A DNA stretch of 64,000 nt, from positions 1-64,000 of the forward strand of contig NZ_JAATJE010000001.1 of NCBI RefSeq assembly GCF_011927695.1, given 5' to 3'. This document shows positions 39,360 through 50,219 of this stretch, piece after piece. The translations under genes were made by a program, and so were the position numbers. Each line of letters starts with the position of its first letter. The stretch's first letter is position 1. The notes under the pieces are model-generated. The model saw only the letters and a program-made list of their open reading frames with translations, was not told where the DNA came from and searched no databases. Source of the DNA: Sphingomonas jejuensis. Lineage in GTDB: Bacteria > Pseudomonadota > Alphaproteobacteria > Sphingomonadales > Sphingomonadaceae.

Positions 39360-39986
39360 ATGAAGCTCAAGGTACAGAGCCTCGGCGCAGCCGAGACGGG
39401 CGAGATCGAGCTCAACGATGCGATCTTCGGGCTGGAGCCGCGCGCGGACATCCTGCACCGGGTCGTGACGTGGCAGCTCGAAAAGCGCCGCGGCACCGCG
39501 CGTCCCACCCGTGAGCGTGCCGATGTCGCCCGCTCCGGCAAGAAGTTCGGTCGCCAGAAGGGCGGCGGCACCGCCCGTCACGGCGATCGCCGCGCCCCCG
39601 TCTTCATCGGCGGTGGCAAGGCCCACGGTGCGCGCCTGCGCGACTTCAACCCGTCGCTGAACAAGAAGGTTCGCGCGCTGGGCCTGAAGATGGCGCTGTC
39701 GTCGAAGGCGAAGGACGGTCAGCTGATCGTGCTCGACTCACTAACGGTGGACGGCGGCAAGACCAAGGCGCTGGCCGAGCAGCTGAAGACGCTGGCCTTC
39801 GGCAATTCGGCCCTGGTGATCGACGGCGCGACCGTTGAGCAGAGCTTCGCCTTCGCGGCGGGCAACCTGGCTCGCGTCAACGTGCTGCCGACCATGGGCG
39901 CAAACGTCTATGACATTCTGAGGCACGACACGCTGGTGCTGACGCGCGCCGCGATCGAGACGCTGGAGGCGCGGTTCAATGGCTAA
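39360..39986 (+). CDS. rplD: 50S ribosomal protein L4
   Basis: A 208-residue tunnel protein. The extended loop region [20 protein letters not shown] and [13 protein letters not shown] that lines the exit tunnel is present. In E. coli L4 represses the S10 operon. It overlaps rplW by 8 bases at its 3' end. Confidence 0.98.
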   Translation: MKLKVQSLGAAETGEIELNDAIFGLEPRADILHRVVTWQLEKRRGTARPTRERADVARSGKKFGRQKGGGTARHGDRRAPVFIGGGKAHGARLRDFNPSLNKKVRALGLKMALSSKAKDGQLIVLDSLTVDGGKTKALAEQLKTLAFGNSALVIDGATVEQSFAFAAGNLARVNVLPTMGANVYDILRHDTLVLTRAAIETLEARFNG

Positions 39987-40296
39987 GCGCGACGCAAAGG
40001 GTGCGATCGACACGCGTCACTATGACGTGATCGTCGGTCCGCACATAACGGAGAAGTCGACGCTTCTGTCCGAGCACAATGCGGTTGTGTTCCGGGTCAG
40101 CGCCGACAGCACCAAGCCGCAGATCAAGGCGGCGGTCGAGGCATTGTTCGATGTCCAGGTGACGGGCGTCAACACGCTCGTCCAGAAGGGCAAGTCCAAG
40201 CGGTGGAAGGGTCGTCCCTACACCCGCACGGACGTGAAGAAGGCGATCGTGACGCTGGCCGAAGGTCAGCAGATCGACGTGACGACGGGGATCTGA
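39979..40296 (+). CDS. rplW: 50S ribosomal protein L23
   Basis: A 105-residue protein at the exit tunnel rim, docking site for trigger factor and [23 protein letters not shown] and [20 protein letters not shown] are conserved. It begins inside the end of rplD and is followed by rplB after four bases. Confidence 0.98.
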   Translation: MAKRDAKGAIDTRHYDVIVGPHITEKSTLLSEHNAVVFRVSADSTKPQIKAAVEALFDVQVTGVNTLVQKGKSKRWKGRPYTRTDVKKAIVTLAEGQQIDVTTGI

Positions 40297-40300
40297 GGCG

Positions 40301-41149
40301 ATGGCGCTCAAGCACTACAACCCGACCTCGCCGGCCCGTCGCGGGCTGATCCTGGTCGACAAGTCGTCCCTGTGGAAGGGCAAGCCGGTCAAGGCGCTGA
40401 CCGAAGGTAAGCGCAAGACGGGCGGTCGCAACAACAAGGGCCATGTCACGTCGCGCGGCATCGCCGGCGGCCACAAGCAGCGCTATCGCATCGTCGATTT
40501 CAAGCGTCGGCTGTGGGACGTCGAGGGCACCGTCGAGCGGCTGGAATATGACCCCAACCGCACCGCCTTCATCGCGCTCGTGAACTACGGCGCGGGCGAG
40601 GACGGCAAGGATCGCCTGGTCTACATCATCGCGCCGCAGCGTCTGGCCGTCGGCGACAAGGTCGTCGCGGGCAAGCGCACCGACGTGAAGCCGGGCAACG
40701 CCATGGAGCTGGGCCAGATGCCGGTCGGCACCATCGTCCACAACGTGGAGATGAAGCCGGGCAAGGGCGGTCAGATCGCCCGTTCGGCCGGCACCTATGT
40801 GCAGGTCGTCGGTCGTGACCGCGGCATGGTGATCGTTCGCCTGAACTCGGGCGAGCAGCGCTATATCCACGGCAACTGCATGGCGACGGTGGGCGCGGTG
40901 TCGAACCCCGACAATGCGAACCAGAACCTCGCCAAGGCGGGCCGGTCGCGCTGGATGGGCAAGCGCCCGCTGACCCGCGGCGTCGCCAAGAACCCGGTCG
41001 ACCACCCGCACGGCGGTGGTGAGGGCCGGACCTCGGGCGGCCGTCACCCGGTCACCCCGTGGGGCAAGCCGACCAAGGGTGCGCGCACCCGCCACAACAA
41101 GGCGACGGACAAGATGATCATCCGCAGCCGCCACGCGAGGAAGAAGTAA
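40301..41149 (+). CDS. rplB: 50S ribosomal protein L2
   Basis: A 282-residue protein needed for subunit association and peptidyl transfer. [20 protein letters not shown] near the start and the C-terminal [20 protein letters not shown], which carries the conserved His near the active site, are canonical. Its stop overlaps the rpsS start (TAATG). Confidence 0.99.
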   Translation: MALKHYNPTSPARRGLILVDKSSLWKGKPVKALTEGKRKTGGRNNKGHVTSRGIAGGHKQRYRIVDFKRRLWDVEGTVERLEYDPNRTAFIALVNYGAGEDGKDRLVYIIAPQRLAVGDKVVAGKRTDVKPGNAMELGQMPVGTIVHNVEMKPGKGGQIARSAGTYVQVVGRDRGMVIVRLNSGEQRYIHGNCMATVGAVSNPDNANQNLAKAGRSRWMGKRPLTRGVAKNPVDHPHGGGEGRTSGGRHPVTPWGKPTKGARTRHNKATDKMIIRSRHARKK

Positions 41150-41424
41150 TGGCCCGCTCCGTCTGGAAGGGTCCGTTCGTCGACCTGAGCCTTCTTCGCA
41201 AGGCGCAGACCGCGAACGAGACCAACGCGCGCGCTCCGATCAAGACCTGGTCGCGCCGTTCCACCATCCTGCCCGACTTCGTCGGCCTGACGTTCAACGT
41301 TTACAATGGTCGCAAGTTCGTGCCGGTGTCCGTCAATGAGGAAATGGTCGGCATGAAGCTGGGCGAGTTCGCGCCCACCCGCTTCTTTCCCGGCCACGCC
41401 GCCGACAAGAAGGGCAAGCGCTGA
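41149..41424 (+). CDS. rpsS: 30S ribosomal protein S19
   Basis: A 91-residue head protein. [20 protein letters not shown] and [20 protein letters not shown] are conserved. The start shares bases with the rplB stop. The longer frame beginning at 41059 lies wholly inside rplB and is not used. Confidence 0.98.
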   Translation: MARSVWKGPFVDLSLLRKAQTANETNARAPIKTWSRRSTILPDFVGLTFNVYNGRKFVPVSVNEEMVGMKLGEFAPTRFFPGHAADKKGKR

Positions 41425-41801
41425 TGTCGAAGCAGGCAGCCCCGCGCCGCGTGGGCGACAACCAGGCGCTGGCGGTGGGCAACACCATCCGCGGCTCCGC
41501 GCAGAAGCTGAACCTTGTGGCGGCGCTGATCCGCAACAAGAAGGCCGGCGACGCGCTCAACATCCTCGCCTTCTCGCCGAAGGGCATGGCGGTTGACGTT
41601 CGCAAGGTGCTCGCTTCGGCGATCGCCAACGCGGAGAACAACCACAATCTCGACGTCGACGCGCTCGTCGTCACCGAGGCGAGCGTGGGCAAGTCGATCT
41701 CGATGAAGCGGTTCGCCACGCGCGGCCGCGGCAAGTCGACGCGCATCGTGAAGCCGTTCAGCCGGGTCCGCATCGTCGTGACCGAGCAGGAAGACGCCTA
41801 A
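41424..41801 (+). CDS. rplV: 50S ribosomal protein L22
   Basis: A 125-residue tunnel protein with a beta hairpin ([20 protein letters not shown]) that narrows the exit tunnel. [20 protein letters not shown] is the conserved first half. Coupled on both sides by TGATG and TAATG overlaps. Confidence 0.98.
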   Translation: MSKQAAPRRVGDNQALAVGNTIRGSAQKLNLVAALIRNKKAGDALNILAFSPKGMAVDVRKVLASAIANAENNHNLDVDALVVTEASVGKSISMKRFATRGRGKSTRIVKPFSRVRIVVTEQEDA

Positions 41802-42514
41802 TGGGTCAGAAATCCAACCCGATCGGTCTGCGCCTGCAGATCAACCGCACGTGGGACAGCCGCTGGTTCGCGGAAGGCCATGACTATGGTCGCCTGCTGC
41901 TCGAGGATCTGAAGATCCGCAAGTTCATCATGAAGTCGCTGCCCCAGGCTGCGATCTCCAAGGTGGTGATCGAGCGTCCGGCCAAGCTGTGCCGCATCTC
42001 CGTCTATGCCGCACGCCCGGGCGTGATCATCGGCAAGAAGGGCGCGGACATCGAGAAGCTTCGCAAGACGCTCTCGGCGATGACCTCGTCGGACGTGTCG
42101 CTGAACATCGTCGAGATCAGGAAGCCCGAGATCGACGCCAAGCTCGTCGCGCAGGGTGTTGCCGACCAGCTGGAGCGCCGCATCGCGTTCCGTCGCGCCA
42201 TGAAGCGCGCGGTGCAGTCCGCGCTGCGTCTGGGTGCCGAAGGCATCCGGATCACGTCGGCCGGCCGCCTTGGTGGCGCCGAGATCGCGCGTACCGAGTG
42301 GTACCGCGAAGGTCGCGTGCCGCTCCACACGCTGCGCGCCCATGTCGACTATGGCGAGGCCGAGGCGCACACCGCCTATGGCGTGTGCGGCATCAAGGTC
42401 TGGATCTTCAAGGGTGAGATCCTGGGTCACGATCCGACGGCGCAGGACCGGCTGATGCTGGAGGCCCAGACCTCCGGCGTGCGTCCGGCGCGCGACGACG
42501 ATCGTCGGCGCTAA
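41801..42514 (+). CDS. rpsC: 30S ribosomal protein S3
   Basis: A 237-residue protein with a KH domain at the mRNA entry. [20 protein letters not shown], the [18 protein letters not shown] loop ([20 protein letters not shown]) and [20 protein letters not shown] are present. Confidence 0.98.
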   Translation: MGQKSNPIGLRLQINRTWDSRWFAEGHDYGRLLLEDLKIRKFIMKSLPQAAISKVVIERPAKLCRISVYAARPGVIIGKKGADIEKLRKTLSAMTSSDVSLNIVEIRKPEIDAKLVAQGVADQLERRIAFRRAMKRAVQSALRLGAEGIRITSAGRLGGAEIARTEWYREGRVPLHTLRAHVDYGEAEAHTAYGVCGIKVWIFKGEILGHDPTAQDRLMLEAQTSGVRPARDDDRRR

Positions 42515-42530
42515 GGGTTAGGACAGAACA

Positions 42531-42965
42531 ATGCTGCAACCGAAGCGCACCAAGTTCCGCAAGGCCCACAAGGGCCGCATCCACGGCGATGCCAAGGGTG
42601 GCACCGACCTCAACTTCGGCGCCTATGGCCTGAAGGCGATGGAGCCGGAGCGGATCACCGCCCGCCAGATCGAGGCGGCTCGCCGCGCGATCACGCGCCA
42701 CATGAAGCGCCAGGGCCGTCTCTGGATCCGTATCTTCCCGGACGTGCCGGTGTCGTCCAAGCCTGCCGAAGTCCGAATGGGCTCCGGCAAGGGATCGCCG
42801 GAGTTCTGGGTCGCCCGCGTGAAGCCGGGCCGGATCCTGTTCGAGCTCGATGGCGTCGACGGCAAGCTGGCCGCCGAGGCGTTCGAGCGTGCGGCGATGA
42901 AGCTGCCGATCAAGACCAAGGTTGTCGCCCGTCTCGGCGACTTCAGCCATCTGGGAGCCGAGTAA
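42531..42965 (+). CDS. rplP: 50S ribosomal protein L16
   Basis: A 144-residue protein near the A site. [20 protein letters not shown] and [20 protein letters not shown] are canonical. The Arg of [10 protein letters not shown], the site hydroxylated by YcfD in some bacteria, is kept. It overlaps rpmC by TAATG. Confidence 0.98.
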   Translation: MLQPKRTKFRKAHKGRIHGDAKGGTDLNFGAYGLKAMEPERITARQIEAARRAITRHMKRQGRLWIRIFPDVPVSSKPAEVRMGSGKGSPEFWVARVKPGRILFELDGVDGKLAAEAFERAAMKLPIKTKVVARLGDFSHLGAE

Positions 42966-43168
42966 TGGCCAAGATCGACGATCTGAAGGTCAAGAGCGAC
43001 GACGAGCTGTCGACGGAGCTGGGCAACCTGAAGCGCGAGGCGTTCAACCTGCGCTTCCAGGCTGCGACCAACCAGCTGGAGAAGCCCGCCCGCGTTCGTG
43101 AGGTGCGCCGCCAGGTCGCGCGCATCAAGACGCTGCAGGCCGAGCGTTCGCGCTCGGCGGCCAAGTAA
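42965..43168 (+). CDS. rpmC: 50S ribosomal protein L29
   Basis: A 67-residue two-helix hairpin protein. LKVKSDDELSTELGNLKREA and NLRFQAATNQLEKPARVREV are typical. GAG SD is inside rplP; the gene starts at the rplP stop. Confidence 0.97.
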   Translation: MAKIDDLKVKSDDELSTELGNLKREAFNLRFQAATNQLEKPARVREVRRQVARIKTLQAERSRSAAK

Positions 43169-43180
43169 GGAAACGACGAC

Positions 43181-43456
43181 ATGCCGAAGCGCGTGCTGAC
43201 CGGACTCGTGGTGTCCGACAAGGCCGACAAGACGGTGGTGGTCCGCGTGGAGCGCAAGGTGAAGCACCCGCTCTACGGCAAGATCATCCGCCGTTCGAAG
43301 AAGTATCATGCCCATGACGAGGCGAACGACTTCCGCGAGGGCGAGACGGTCCGGATCGAAGAGACCGCGCCGATCTCCAAGCTGAAGACGTGGCGCGTTG
43401 TCGACCGGGTCGACACCCACAAGGCGCCGGGGACGGCCGCCGCGGTCGAGGCCTGA
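43181..43456 (+). CDS. rpsQ: 30S ribosomal protein S17
   Basis: A 91-residue OB-fold protein. [40 protein letters not shown] and [13 protein letters not shown] are conserved. A hairpin follows in the 68-base gap before rplN. Confidence 0.98.
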   Translation: MPKRVLTGLVVSDKADKTVVVRVERKVKHPLYGKIIRRSKKYHAHDEANDFREGETVRIEETAPISKLKTWRVVDRVDTHKAPGTAAAVEA

Positions 43457-43479
43457 ACGCCTCGCCACTCGATAAAGGC

Positions 43480-43503
43480 GGCATCGGGTCGGTATCCGGT
43501 GCC
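43480..43503 (+). other. Intercistronic hairpin, rpsQ-rplN
   Basis: GGCATCGGGT (43480-43489), loop CGGT, ATCCGGTGCC (43494-43503): ten pairs with two G-U wobbles and no T-tract. Confidence 0.5.
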
Positions 43504-43524
43504 AGATGAGAAGGAAGCGGATCG

Positions 43525-43893
43525 ATGATCCAGATGCAGTCCAACCTTGAGGTCGCCGACAACAGCGGCGCCAAGCGCGTCCAGTGCATCAAGGTGCTGG
43601 GTGGCTCCAAGCGGCGCACCGCGACCGTTGGCGACATCATCGTCGTCTCGGTCAAGGAAGCGGCGCCGCGTGGCCGCGTGAAGAAGGGCGACGTTCACCG
43701 TGCGGTGATCGTGCGTACCGCCAAGGACATCCACCGTGCGGACGGTTCCACCATCCGTTTCGACGGCAATGCCGCGGTGCTGGTGAACAAGAACGAGGAG
43801 CCGATCGGCACCCGTATCTTCGGCCCGGTGGTTCGCGAGCTGCGCGCGCGCAAGCACATGAAGATCATCTCGCTCGCGCCGGAGGTGCTGTGA
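43525..43893 (+). CDS. rplN: 50S ribosomal protein L14
   Basis: A 122-residue intersubunit protein. [20 protein letters not shown] and [20 protein letters not shown] are canonical. First gene of the spc block; its stop overlaps the rplX start (TGATG). Confidence 0.98.
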   Translation: MIQMQSNLEVADNSGAKRVQCIKVLGGSKRRTATVGDIIVVSVKEAAPRGRVKKGDVHRAVIVRTAKDIHRADGSTIRFDGNAAVLVNKNEEPIGTRIFGPVVRELRARKHMKIISLAPEVL

Positions 43894-44211
43894 TGGCTGC
43901 TCCCGTCAAGATGAAGATCAAGAAGGGCGACCAGGTCATCGTCCTGTCCGGCAAGGACAAGGGCAAGACCGGCACCGTGACGCAGGCCATGCCGAAGGAC
44001 GGCAAGGTCATCGTCGGGGGCGTCAACGTCGCCGTCCGTCACGCCAAGCCGACCCAGGCCGATCCGCAGGGTGGCCTGAAGCGTTCGGAAGCGCCGCTGC
44101 ACGTCTCGAAGGTCGCGCACGTGACCGCCGACGGGAAGCCGACGCGCGTCCGCTATGAGACCAAGGACGGCAAGAAGGTCCGCGTGGCCGTGAAGACCGG
44201 GGAGACGATCA

Positions 44212-44219
<8 letters not shown>
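43893..44219 (+). CDS. rplX: 50S ribosomal protein L24
   Basis: A 108-residue assembly initiator with a KOW motif ([20 protein letters not shown]). [20 protein letters not shown] is conserved. It overlaps rplE by 8 bases. Confidence 0.97.
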
Positions 44220-44796
<577 letters not shown>

Positions 44797-44832
44797 CGGC
44801 AACGGCAAGACGAAAGAAGAGAGCTTAAGTCC

Positions 44833-45138
44833 ATGGCGAAACTGAGTTCCATCAACAAGAACGAGCGTCGCAAGGCGCTGGTGAAGCGCACGGCGCCGAA
44901 GTACGCCAAGCTGAAGGCGATCGCGGGCGACACCTCGCTCGACGAGACCGAACGGCTGATCGCGCGGCTGAAGATGGCGGAGCTGCCGCGCAACGGCAAT
45001 CCGACGCGCATCCGCAACCGCTGCGAGCTGACGGGCCGCCCGCGTGCCTATTACCGCAAGTTCCGTCTCTGCCGCGTCCAGCTGCGCGATCTGGCCAACA
45101 AGGGCCTGATCCCGGGTGTGACGAAGTCGAGCTGGTAA
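44833..45138 (+). CDS. rpsN: 30S ribosomal protein S14 (zinc-free type)
   Basis: A 101-residue S14 of the long C-minus form: there is no CxxC zinc ribbon, and [20 protein letters not shown] with the [17 protein letters not shown] end is typical. The zinc-free form avoids dependence on zinc. Confidence 0.98.
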   Translation: MAKLSSINKNERRKALVKRTAPKYAKLKAIAGDTSLDETERLIARLKMAELPRNGNPTRIRNRCELTGRPRAYYRKFRLCRVQLRDLANKGLIPGVTKSSW

Positions 45139-45148
45139 GGACTGACAG

Positions 45149-45544
45149 ATGGCAGTGACCGATCCCCTGAGCGACATGCTCACGCGCATCCGCAACGGCC
45201 AGCAGGCGAAGAAGGACAGTGTCCTGTCGCCCGCGTCCAAGCTGCGCGCCCGCGTCCTCGACGTTCTGCAGCGCGAGGGCTACATCCGCGGTTATTCGGA
45301 GGAGGCCGTGTCCGGCCACCCCGGCCTGCGCATCGAGCTGAAGTATTTCGAGGGCCAGCCGGCAATCCGCCACGTGGCCCGAGTGTCCAAGCCCGGCCGC
45401 CGCGTTTATTCCGGGTCCAAGGAGTTGCCGCGCGTGCGCAACGGCCTGGGCATCACCATCGTCTCGACGCCCCGTGGCGTTCTGTCCGACGCGGAAGCGC
45501 GCGAGCAGAACGTGGGCGGCGAGGTTCTCGCGGAGGTCTTCTGA
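45149..45544 (+). CDS. rpsH: 30S ribosomal protein S8
   Basis: A 131-residue 16S rRNA-binding protein and, in E. coli, the spc repressor. [20 protein letters not shown] and [20 protein letters not shown] are canonical. Coupled to rplF by TGATG. Confidence 0.98.
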   Translation: MAVTDPLSDMLTRIRNGQQAKKDSVLSPASKLRARVLDVLQREGYIRGYSEEAVSGHPGLRIELKYFEGQPAIRHVARVSKPGRRVYSGSKELPRVRNGLGITIVSTPRGVLSDAEAREQNVGGEVLAEVF

Positions 45545-46077
45545 TGAGCCGCATCGGTAAGAAGCCGGTTCCGCTGCCCGGCGGCGTGTCGGCCAACATT
45601 AACGGCCGCGAGCTGGCAGTGAAGGGCCCGAAGGGCACGCTGACGCTCGCGATGCGCGACGAGATCGCCTATGCGGTCGAGGATGGCGGCATCTCGGTGC
45701 AGCCCGCCAACGACAGCAAGCAGGCCCGCGCCTTCTGGGGCATGCAGCGCACGCTGGTGCAGAACCTCGTCACGGGTGTCACCGAAGGGTTCACCAAGAC
45801 GCTGGAGATCACTGGAGTCGGCTACCGCGCCAACGCTCAGGGCAAGAACCTGAAGCTGCAGCTCGGCTACAGCCACGACGTCGATTTCCCGGTGCCGGAA
45901 GGCATCGAGATCAAGACGCCCGATCAGACCACGGTCCAGATCAGCGGCATCGACAAGCAGAAGGTCGGCCAGGTGGCCGCGGAGATCCGCCGCTGGAGGA
46001 AGCCGGAGCCCTACAAGGGCAAGGGCATCAAGTATCGCGGCGAGTTCATCTTCCGCAAGGAAGGGAAGAAGAAGTAA
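45544..46077 (+). CDS. rplF: 50S ribosomal protein L6
   Basis: A 177-residue protein with two similar domains. [20 protein letters not shown] and the C-terminal [19 protein letters not shown] are typical. Coupled to rplR by TAATG. Confidence 0.98.
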   Translation: MSRIGKKPVPLPGGVSANINGRELAVKGPKGTLTLAMRDEIAYAVEDGGISVQPANDSKQARAFWGMQRTLVQNLVTGVTEGFTKTLEITGVGYRANAQGKNLKLQLGYSHDVDFPVPEGIEIKTPDQTTVQISGIDKQKVGQVAAEIRRWRKPEPYKGKGIKYRGEFIFRKEGKKK

Positions 46078-46433
46078 TGGCCAAGATGCTCTCCCTTTTC
46101 GCCAAGCGGCGCCAGCGCGTCCGCACTGCGCTGCGTGCGCGGGGCGGTCAGCGTCCGCGGCTGTCGATCCACCGGTCGGGCCGTCACATCTATGCCCAGG
46201 TGATCGACGACGCGCAGGGCCGCACCGTCGCCTCCGCCTCCACGCTGGAGAAGGACGCACGCGACACCACCGGCGCCACCGCGCAGGCGGCGACGGAGGT
46301 CGGCAAGCGCGTGGCCGAGCGGGCCAAGGCTGCCGGCGTCACCCAGGTGGTGTTCGACCGCGGCGGCTTTCTTTTCCATGGCCGCGTCAAGGCGCTGGCC
46401 GAAGCCGCCCGTGAGGGCGGTCTGGAGTTCTGA
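46077..46433 (+). CDS. rplR: 50S ribosomal protein L18
   Basis: A 118-residue 5S rRNA-binding protein. [20 protein letters not shown] and [20 protein letters not shown] are canonical. Ends two bases ahead of rpsE. Confidence 0.98.
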   Translation: MAKMLSLFAKRRQRVRTALRARGGQRPRLSIHRSGRHIYAQVIDDAQGRTVASASTLEKDARDTTGATAQAATEVGKRVAERAKAAGVTQVVFDRGGFLFHGRVKALAEAAREGGLEF

Positions 46434-46435
46434 TC

Positions 46436-47188
46436 ATGGCCGATACCAACGAAATCCAGTCGCAGCCGGGCGCGCCCGCTGATGGCGGCCAGCCGGCCGA
46501 GGCCGCTGGCTTCGAGGGACGGGGTCCCGGTGGCCCGGGCGGGCGTGGCCCGCGTGGTGGCCGTGGCCGTGGTCCTGGCGGCGACAATCGCGGGCGTGGC
46601 GGTCGCGACGGCAATCGGGGTCGTCGCGACGACCGCCGCGGCGGTGCCGATGACGGTGGCGAGGAGCTGATCGAGAAGCTCGTCCACATCAACCGCGTGT
46701 CGAAGACGGTGAAGGGCGGCAAGCGCTTCGGCTTCGCCGCGCTGGTCGTGGTTGGGGACGGCAAGGGTCGTGCGGGCTTCGGCCATGGCAAGGCCCGTGA
46801 GGTTCCCGAGGCGATCTCGAAGGCAACCGCCGCTGCGAAGAAGGCGATGATCCGCGTTCCGCTGCGCGACGGCCGGACCCTGCACCATGACGGCAACGGC
46901 CACTTCGGTGCCGGTCGCGTGACGGTGCGTTCGGCCCCGCAGGGCACGGGCATCATCGCCGGTGGTCCGATGCGTGCCATCTTCGAGTCGCTGGGCGTCG
47001 CAGACGTGGTGACCAAATCGGTGGGCACGTCGAACCCGTACAACATGATCCGTGCGACCTTCGAGGCTCTGGGCGAGCAGACCTCGCCCAAGTCGGTCGC
47101 GCAGCGTCGTGGCAAGAAGATCGCCGATCTGCTCGGCCGCGGTGGGTCGCAGACCGCCGAGGCCGACGCCGCGGCGATCGTGGAGTAA
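46436..47188 (+). CDS. rpsE: 30S ribosomal protein S5 with Gly/Arg-rich N-terminal extension
   Basis: A 250-residue protein compared with about 165 in E. coli. The core begins near residue 76 ([20 protein letters not shown]) with conserved [20 protein letters not shown]. Residues 27-70 are dominated by RG and GG repeats with Asp ([19 protein letters not shown]), like eukaryotic RGG motifs. The extension is in frame with no better internal ATG start for a short form. It is probably disordered and may bind RNA; this is inference. Confidence 0.96.
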   Translation: MADTNEIQSQPGAPADGGQPAEAAGFEGRGPGGPGGRGPRGGRGRGPGGDNRGRGGRDGNRGRRDDRRGGADDGGEELIEKLVHINRVSKTVKGGKRFGFAALVVVGDGKGRAGFGHGKAREVPEAISKATAAAKKAMIRVPLRDGRTLHHDGNGHFGAGRVTVRSAPQGTGIIAGGPMRAIFESLGVADVVTKSVGTSNPYNMIRATFEALGEQTSPKSVAQRRGKKIADLLGRGGSQTAEADAAAIVE

Positions 47189-47193
47189 CCGAC

Positions 47194-47373
47194 ATGGCGA
47201 CGATTAAGATCAAGCAGATCGGATCCCCGATCCGCCGCACCAAGGATCAGCGCGCGACGCTGATCGGCCTTGGTCTCAACAAGATGCACCGCGTGTCCGA
47301 GCTTGAGGACACGCCGGAAGTACGCGGCATGATCCGCAAGCTTCCGCACATGGTTGAGGTCATCGAGGGCTGA
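47194..47373 (+). CDS. rpmD: 50S ribosomal protein L30
   Basis: A 59-residue protein, too short for a simple length cut-off: [20 protein letters not shown], then [20 protein letters not shown] and HMVEVIEG. It follows rpsE by five bases and lies ahead of a hairpin and rplO, its usual neighbour. Confidence 0.98.
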   Translation: MATIKIKQIGSPIRRTKDQRATLIGLGLNKMHRVSELEDTPEVRGMIRKLPHMVEVIEG

Positions 47374-47403
47374 ACGCCTCTCGTCGACCGGTGACAAACA
47401 GGG

Positions 47404-47436
47404 GGAAGGGGGCTAGTTGGCCCCCTTCCTTATTTT
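47404..47436 (+). terminator. Terminator-like hairpin between rpmD and rplO
   Basis: GGAAGGGGGC (47404-47413), loop TAGTTG, GCCCCCTTCC (47420-47429), then TTATTTT. A perfect 10-bp stem with a T-rich tail inside the spc operon suggests partial termination or an RNA-stability element. Confidence 0.75.
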
Positions 47437-47470
47437 CCAGGCGCGAACATAGCGAAAGCGAGTGCAGACA

Positions 47471-48001
47471 ATGAAGTTGAACGATCTCCGCGACAATCCC
47501 GGCAGCCGTCAGTCCCGCGTGCGCGTGGGCCGCGGCATCGGTTCCGGCCTCGGCAAGACTGCGGGTCGCGGTCAGAAGGGCCAGAAGAGCCGCGAGGGCG
47601 TGTCCATCAAGGGCTTCGAGGGCGGTCAGATGCCGCTCCACATGCGGTTGCCGAAGCGCGGCTTCAACAACCCGTTCGCCAAGGACTATGCCGAGGTGAA
47701 CTTGGGCGCGATCCAGAAGGCTGTCGATGCCGGAACGCTCGATGGCAACGCGACCATCGATCACGCCGCGCTGAAGGCGGCTGGCCTCGCCCGCGGCGGC
47801 GCCGACGGTGTCCGTCTGCTCGGCAAGGGCAGCCTGTCGGCGAAGCTGAGCTTCGTGGTGGCGGGCGTTTCCAAGGGTGCACGCGAGGCAGTCGAGCAGG
47901 CCGGTGGATCGATCGAGGTCCCGACCGTCGTGCCGGCCTCGGAGAAGGCGGCGGCGAAGAAGAACAGCAAGCGCGACGCGGCCAAGGCGGCCCGCGCCTG
48001 A
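47471..48001 (+). CDS. rplO: 50S ribosomal protein L15
   Basis: A 176-residue late-assembly protein. [40 protein letters not shown] and [20 protein letters not shown] are canonical. The C-terminus ends with a basic tail ([18 protein letters not shown]). The gene is flanked by strong hairpins on both sides. Confidence 0.98.
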   Translation: MKLNDLRDNPGSRQSRVRVGRGIGSGLGKTAGRGQKGQKSREGVSIKGFEGGQMPLHMRLPKRGFNNPFAKDYAEVNLGAIQKAVDAGTLDGNATIDHAALKAAGLARGGADGVRLLGKGSLSAKLSFVVAGVSKGAREAVEQAGGSIEVPTVVPASEKAAAKKNSKRDAAKAARA

Positions 48002-48008
48002 ACCTTCA

Positions 48009-48037
48009 GCCCGCGGACTTAGACAAAGTCCGCGGGC
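48009..48037 (+). other. Intercistronic hairpin, rplO-secY
   Basis: GCCCGCGGACTT (48009-48020), loop AGACA, AAGTCCGCGGGC (48026-48037), a perfect 12-bp stem starting eight bases after the rplO stop, followed by GTTCTATAT. It may end or stabilise the upstream message. Confidence 0.65.
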
Positions 48038-48114
48038 GTTCTATATGAGCGGCGGGGGCGGCCGCCTCCTGCGTTCGCCGGCCCGACCGGCACATCCAGG
48101 ACTTGCACAAGATC

Positions 48115-49482
48115 ATGGCATCGAGAGCCGACCAGCTGGCGACAAACCTCAACCTCTCCAAGTTCGGGCAGGCGACGGAACTGAAGAACCGACTGTGGTT
48201 CACCGTCGGGGTTCTGATCGTCTATCGCCTGTTGTCGTTCGTGCCGCTGCCCGGCGTCGATCCGACCGCGCTGGGCCTGTTGGCGAACCAGACGCGCGGC
48301 GGCGTGGTCGATTTCTTCAACACCTTCTCCGGCGGTGCGCTGGAGCGCATGTCGCTGATCGCGCTTGGCGTGATGCCCTACATCACCGCGTCGATCGTGG
48401 TGCAGATGGCCGCAGCGCTGCTGCCGAGCCTGGGCGCGCTGAAGAAGGAAGGCGAGAGCGGCCGCAAGAAGCTGAACCAGTACACGCGTTACGGCACGGT
48501 GCTGCTGACGGCGGTGCAGGGCTGGTTCATCGCCGTCGGTCTTGAGAGCTTCGGTGCGTTGCAGGGCGTGGCCGCCGTGGTCGAGCCCGGCCTGCTGTTC
48601 CGTCTGACTGCCGTCATCAGCCTGGTCGGCGGGACCATGTTCCTGATGTGGCTGGGCGAGCAGATCACCAGCCGCGGGGTGGGCAATGGCGTGTCGCTCA
48701 TCATCATGGCCGGCATCGTCGCGCAGCTGCCGACGACGATCTCCAACCTGTTTTCCTCGACGCGTACCGGCAGTATCTCCATCGGCTTCCTGCTGGTCAT
48801 TATCGCCGCGATCGTCGGAACGATCCTGTTCATCTGCTTTATGGAGCGCGCGCAGCGCCGGGTGCTGATCCAGTATCCGAAGCGCCAGACGCAGCGCGGC
48901 ATGATGCAGGCGGACCGCAGCCACCTGCCGCTGAAGATCAACACCGCCGGCGTGATCCCGCCGATCTTCGCGTCGTCGCTGCTGCTGATGCCGCTGACCA
49001 TCACGCAGTTCGCGGGGCAGGCGGTGGAGGGACAGAGCGCCTGGGGCGATTTCGTGATCAGCCTCAACCAGTATTTGGCGCACGGCACGCCCGTTTACAT
49101 GACGCTCTATGCCGCCGGCATCATCTTCTTTTCCTTCTTCTACACGGCTGTGGTGTTCAACCCCGAGGAGACGGCGGAGAACCTGAAGCGGAACGGGGGC
49201 TTTATTCCCGGTATTCGGCCGGGCAAGAACACCATGGACTATCTGGACTATGTGCTCACCCGAATCACGGTGATCGGGTCCATCTACCTCGCCATCATCT
49301 GTCTGCTGCCCGAATTCCTGCTCTCGTCGGCCGGACTGACGCTGCTGTTCGGCGGCACCAGCCTCCTCATCATCGTCAACGTGACGATGGACACGGTGTC
49401 GCAGATCCAGAGCCACCTGATCGCGCATCAATATGGCGATCTCATCAAGAAGGCCCGGTTGAAGGGCGGTCGTCCTCGCTGA
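48115..49482 (+). CDS. secY: Protein translocase subunit SecY
   Basis: A 455-residue, ten-helix membrane channel. NLSKFGQATELKNRLWFTVG, the plug region PGVDPTALGLLANQTRGGVV, ALGVMPYITASIVVQMAAAL and NGVSLIIMAGIVAQLPTTIS are conserved. I chose ATG 48115; TTG 48103 is a possible upstream start. Confidence 0.98.
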   Translation: MASRADQLATNLNLSKFGQATELKNRLWFTVGVLIVYRLLSFVPLPGVDPTALGLLANQTRGGVVDFFNTFSGGALERMSLIALGVMPYITASIVVQMAAALLPSLGALKKEGESGRKKLNQYTRYGTVLLTAVQGWFIAVGLESFGALQGVAAVVEPGLLFRLTAVISLVGGTMFLMWLGEQITSRGVGNGVSLIIMAGIVAQLPTTISNLFSSTRTGSISIGFLLVIIAAIVGTILFICFMERAQRRVLIQYPKRQTQRGMMQADRSHLPLKINTAGVIPPIFASSLLLMPLTITQFAGQAVEGQSAWGDFVISLNQYLAHGTPVYMTLYAAGIIFFSFFYTAVVFNPEETAENLKRNGGFIPGIRPGKNTMDYLDYVLTRITVIGSIYLAIICLLPEFLLSSAGLTLLFGGTSLLIIVNVTMDTVSQIQSHLIAHQYGDLIKKARLKGGRPR

Positions 49483-49504
49483 GGACGGGAAGGGGCTCGG
49501 CCAC

Positions 49505-50161
49505 GTGAACATCATCCTGTTGGGACCGCCCGGAGCGGGCAAGGGCACGCAGGCGGCGCGCCTGGTTGACGGGCGCGGCATGGTGCAGCTCTCGACGGGG
49601 GACATGCTGCGGGCGGCGGTGAAGGCGGGAACCCCGGTCGGGCTCCGCGCCAAGGCCGTGATGGATGCCGGCGCGCTGGTGTCGGATGAGATCGTGTCGG
49701 CGCTGATCGGCGACAGGCTGGACGAGCTGGCGCCGGCCGTAGGCGTGATCTTTGACGGCTATCCGCGCACCGAGGCGCAGGCGCTGTCGCTGGATGACCT
49801 GCTGAAGGCGCGCGGACGCACGCTCGACCATGTGATCGAACTGGAGGTCGACGAGGATGCGCTGGTCGACCGGATCACCGGCCGGTTCAGCTGCGCCAAG
49901 TGCGGCGAGGGTTACCACGACCGCTACAAGCTTCCGATGAACGAGGGCGTGTGCGACGTGTGCGGAAGCAGCGACTTTCGGCGTCGCCCCGATGACAACG
50001 AGGCAACCGTGCGCACGCGCATGGCCGAATACCGCGACAAGACGGCGCCGATCCTGCCGCTCTACGAGGCGCGCGGCATTGTCTCGCGCGTCGACGGGAT
50101 GGCGGACATGGACAGCGTCAGCGCGGCAGTCGCCGACATCCTGGATCAGCCACCCGCCTGA
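49505..50161 (+). CDS. adk: Adenylate kinase, zinc-binding LID type
   Basis: A 218-residue enzyme for ATP + AMP to 2 ADP. P-loop NIILLGPPGAGKGTQAARLV, AMP site FDGYPRTEAQ and a LID domain with four Cys (CAKCGEGYHDRYK and CDVCGSSDF), which bind zinc in this subtype. Start GTG 49505 is supported by position after GGAAGGGG. Confidence 0.97.
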   Translation: MNIILLGPPGAGKGTQAARLVDGRGMVQLSTGDMLRAAVKAGTPVGLRAKAVMDAGALVSDEIVSALIGDRLDELAPAVGVIFDGYPRTEAQALSLDDLLKARGRTLDHVIELEVDEDALVDRITGRFSCAKCGEGYHDRYKLPMNEGVCDVCGSSDFRRRPDDNEATVRTRMAEYRDKTAPILPLYEARGIVSRVDGMADMDSVSAAVADILDQPPA

Positions 50162-50171
50162 GGGTTGCAGG

Positions 50172-50219
50172 GGTTGCGGCCGGCCGTCGCTTGACAGCGA
50201 CGAGTCGCAACCGTAAGGC
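50172..50219 (+). promoter_or_regulatory. Two-tier hairpin and possible promoter ahead of rpsM
   Basis: Outer arms GGTTGCG (50172-50178) and CGCAACC (50206-50212) enclose an inner GTCGCT-TGAC-AGCGAC hairpin (50186-50201). A perfect -35 TTGACA at 50191-50196 falls in the inner loop with a weak TAAGGC 17 bases on. It may be an operon-internal promoter, a hairpin, or both. Confidence 0.45.
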
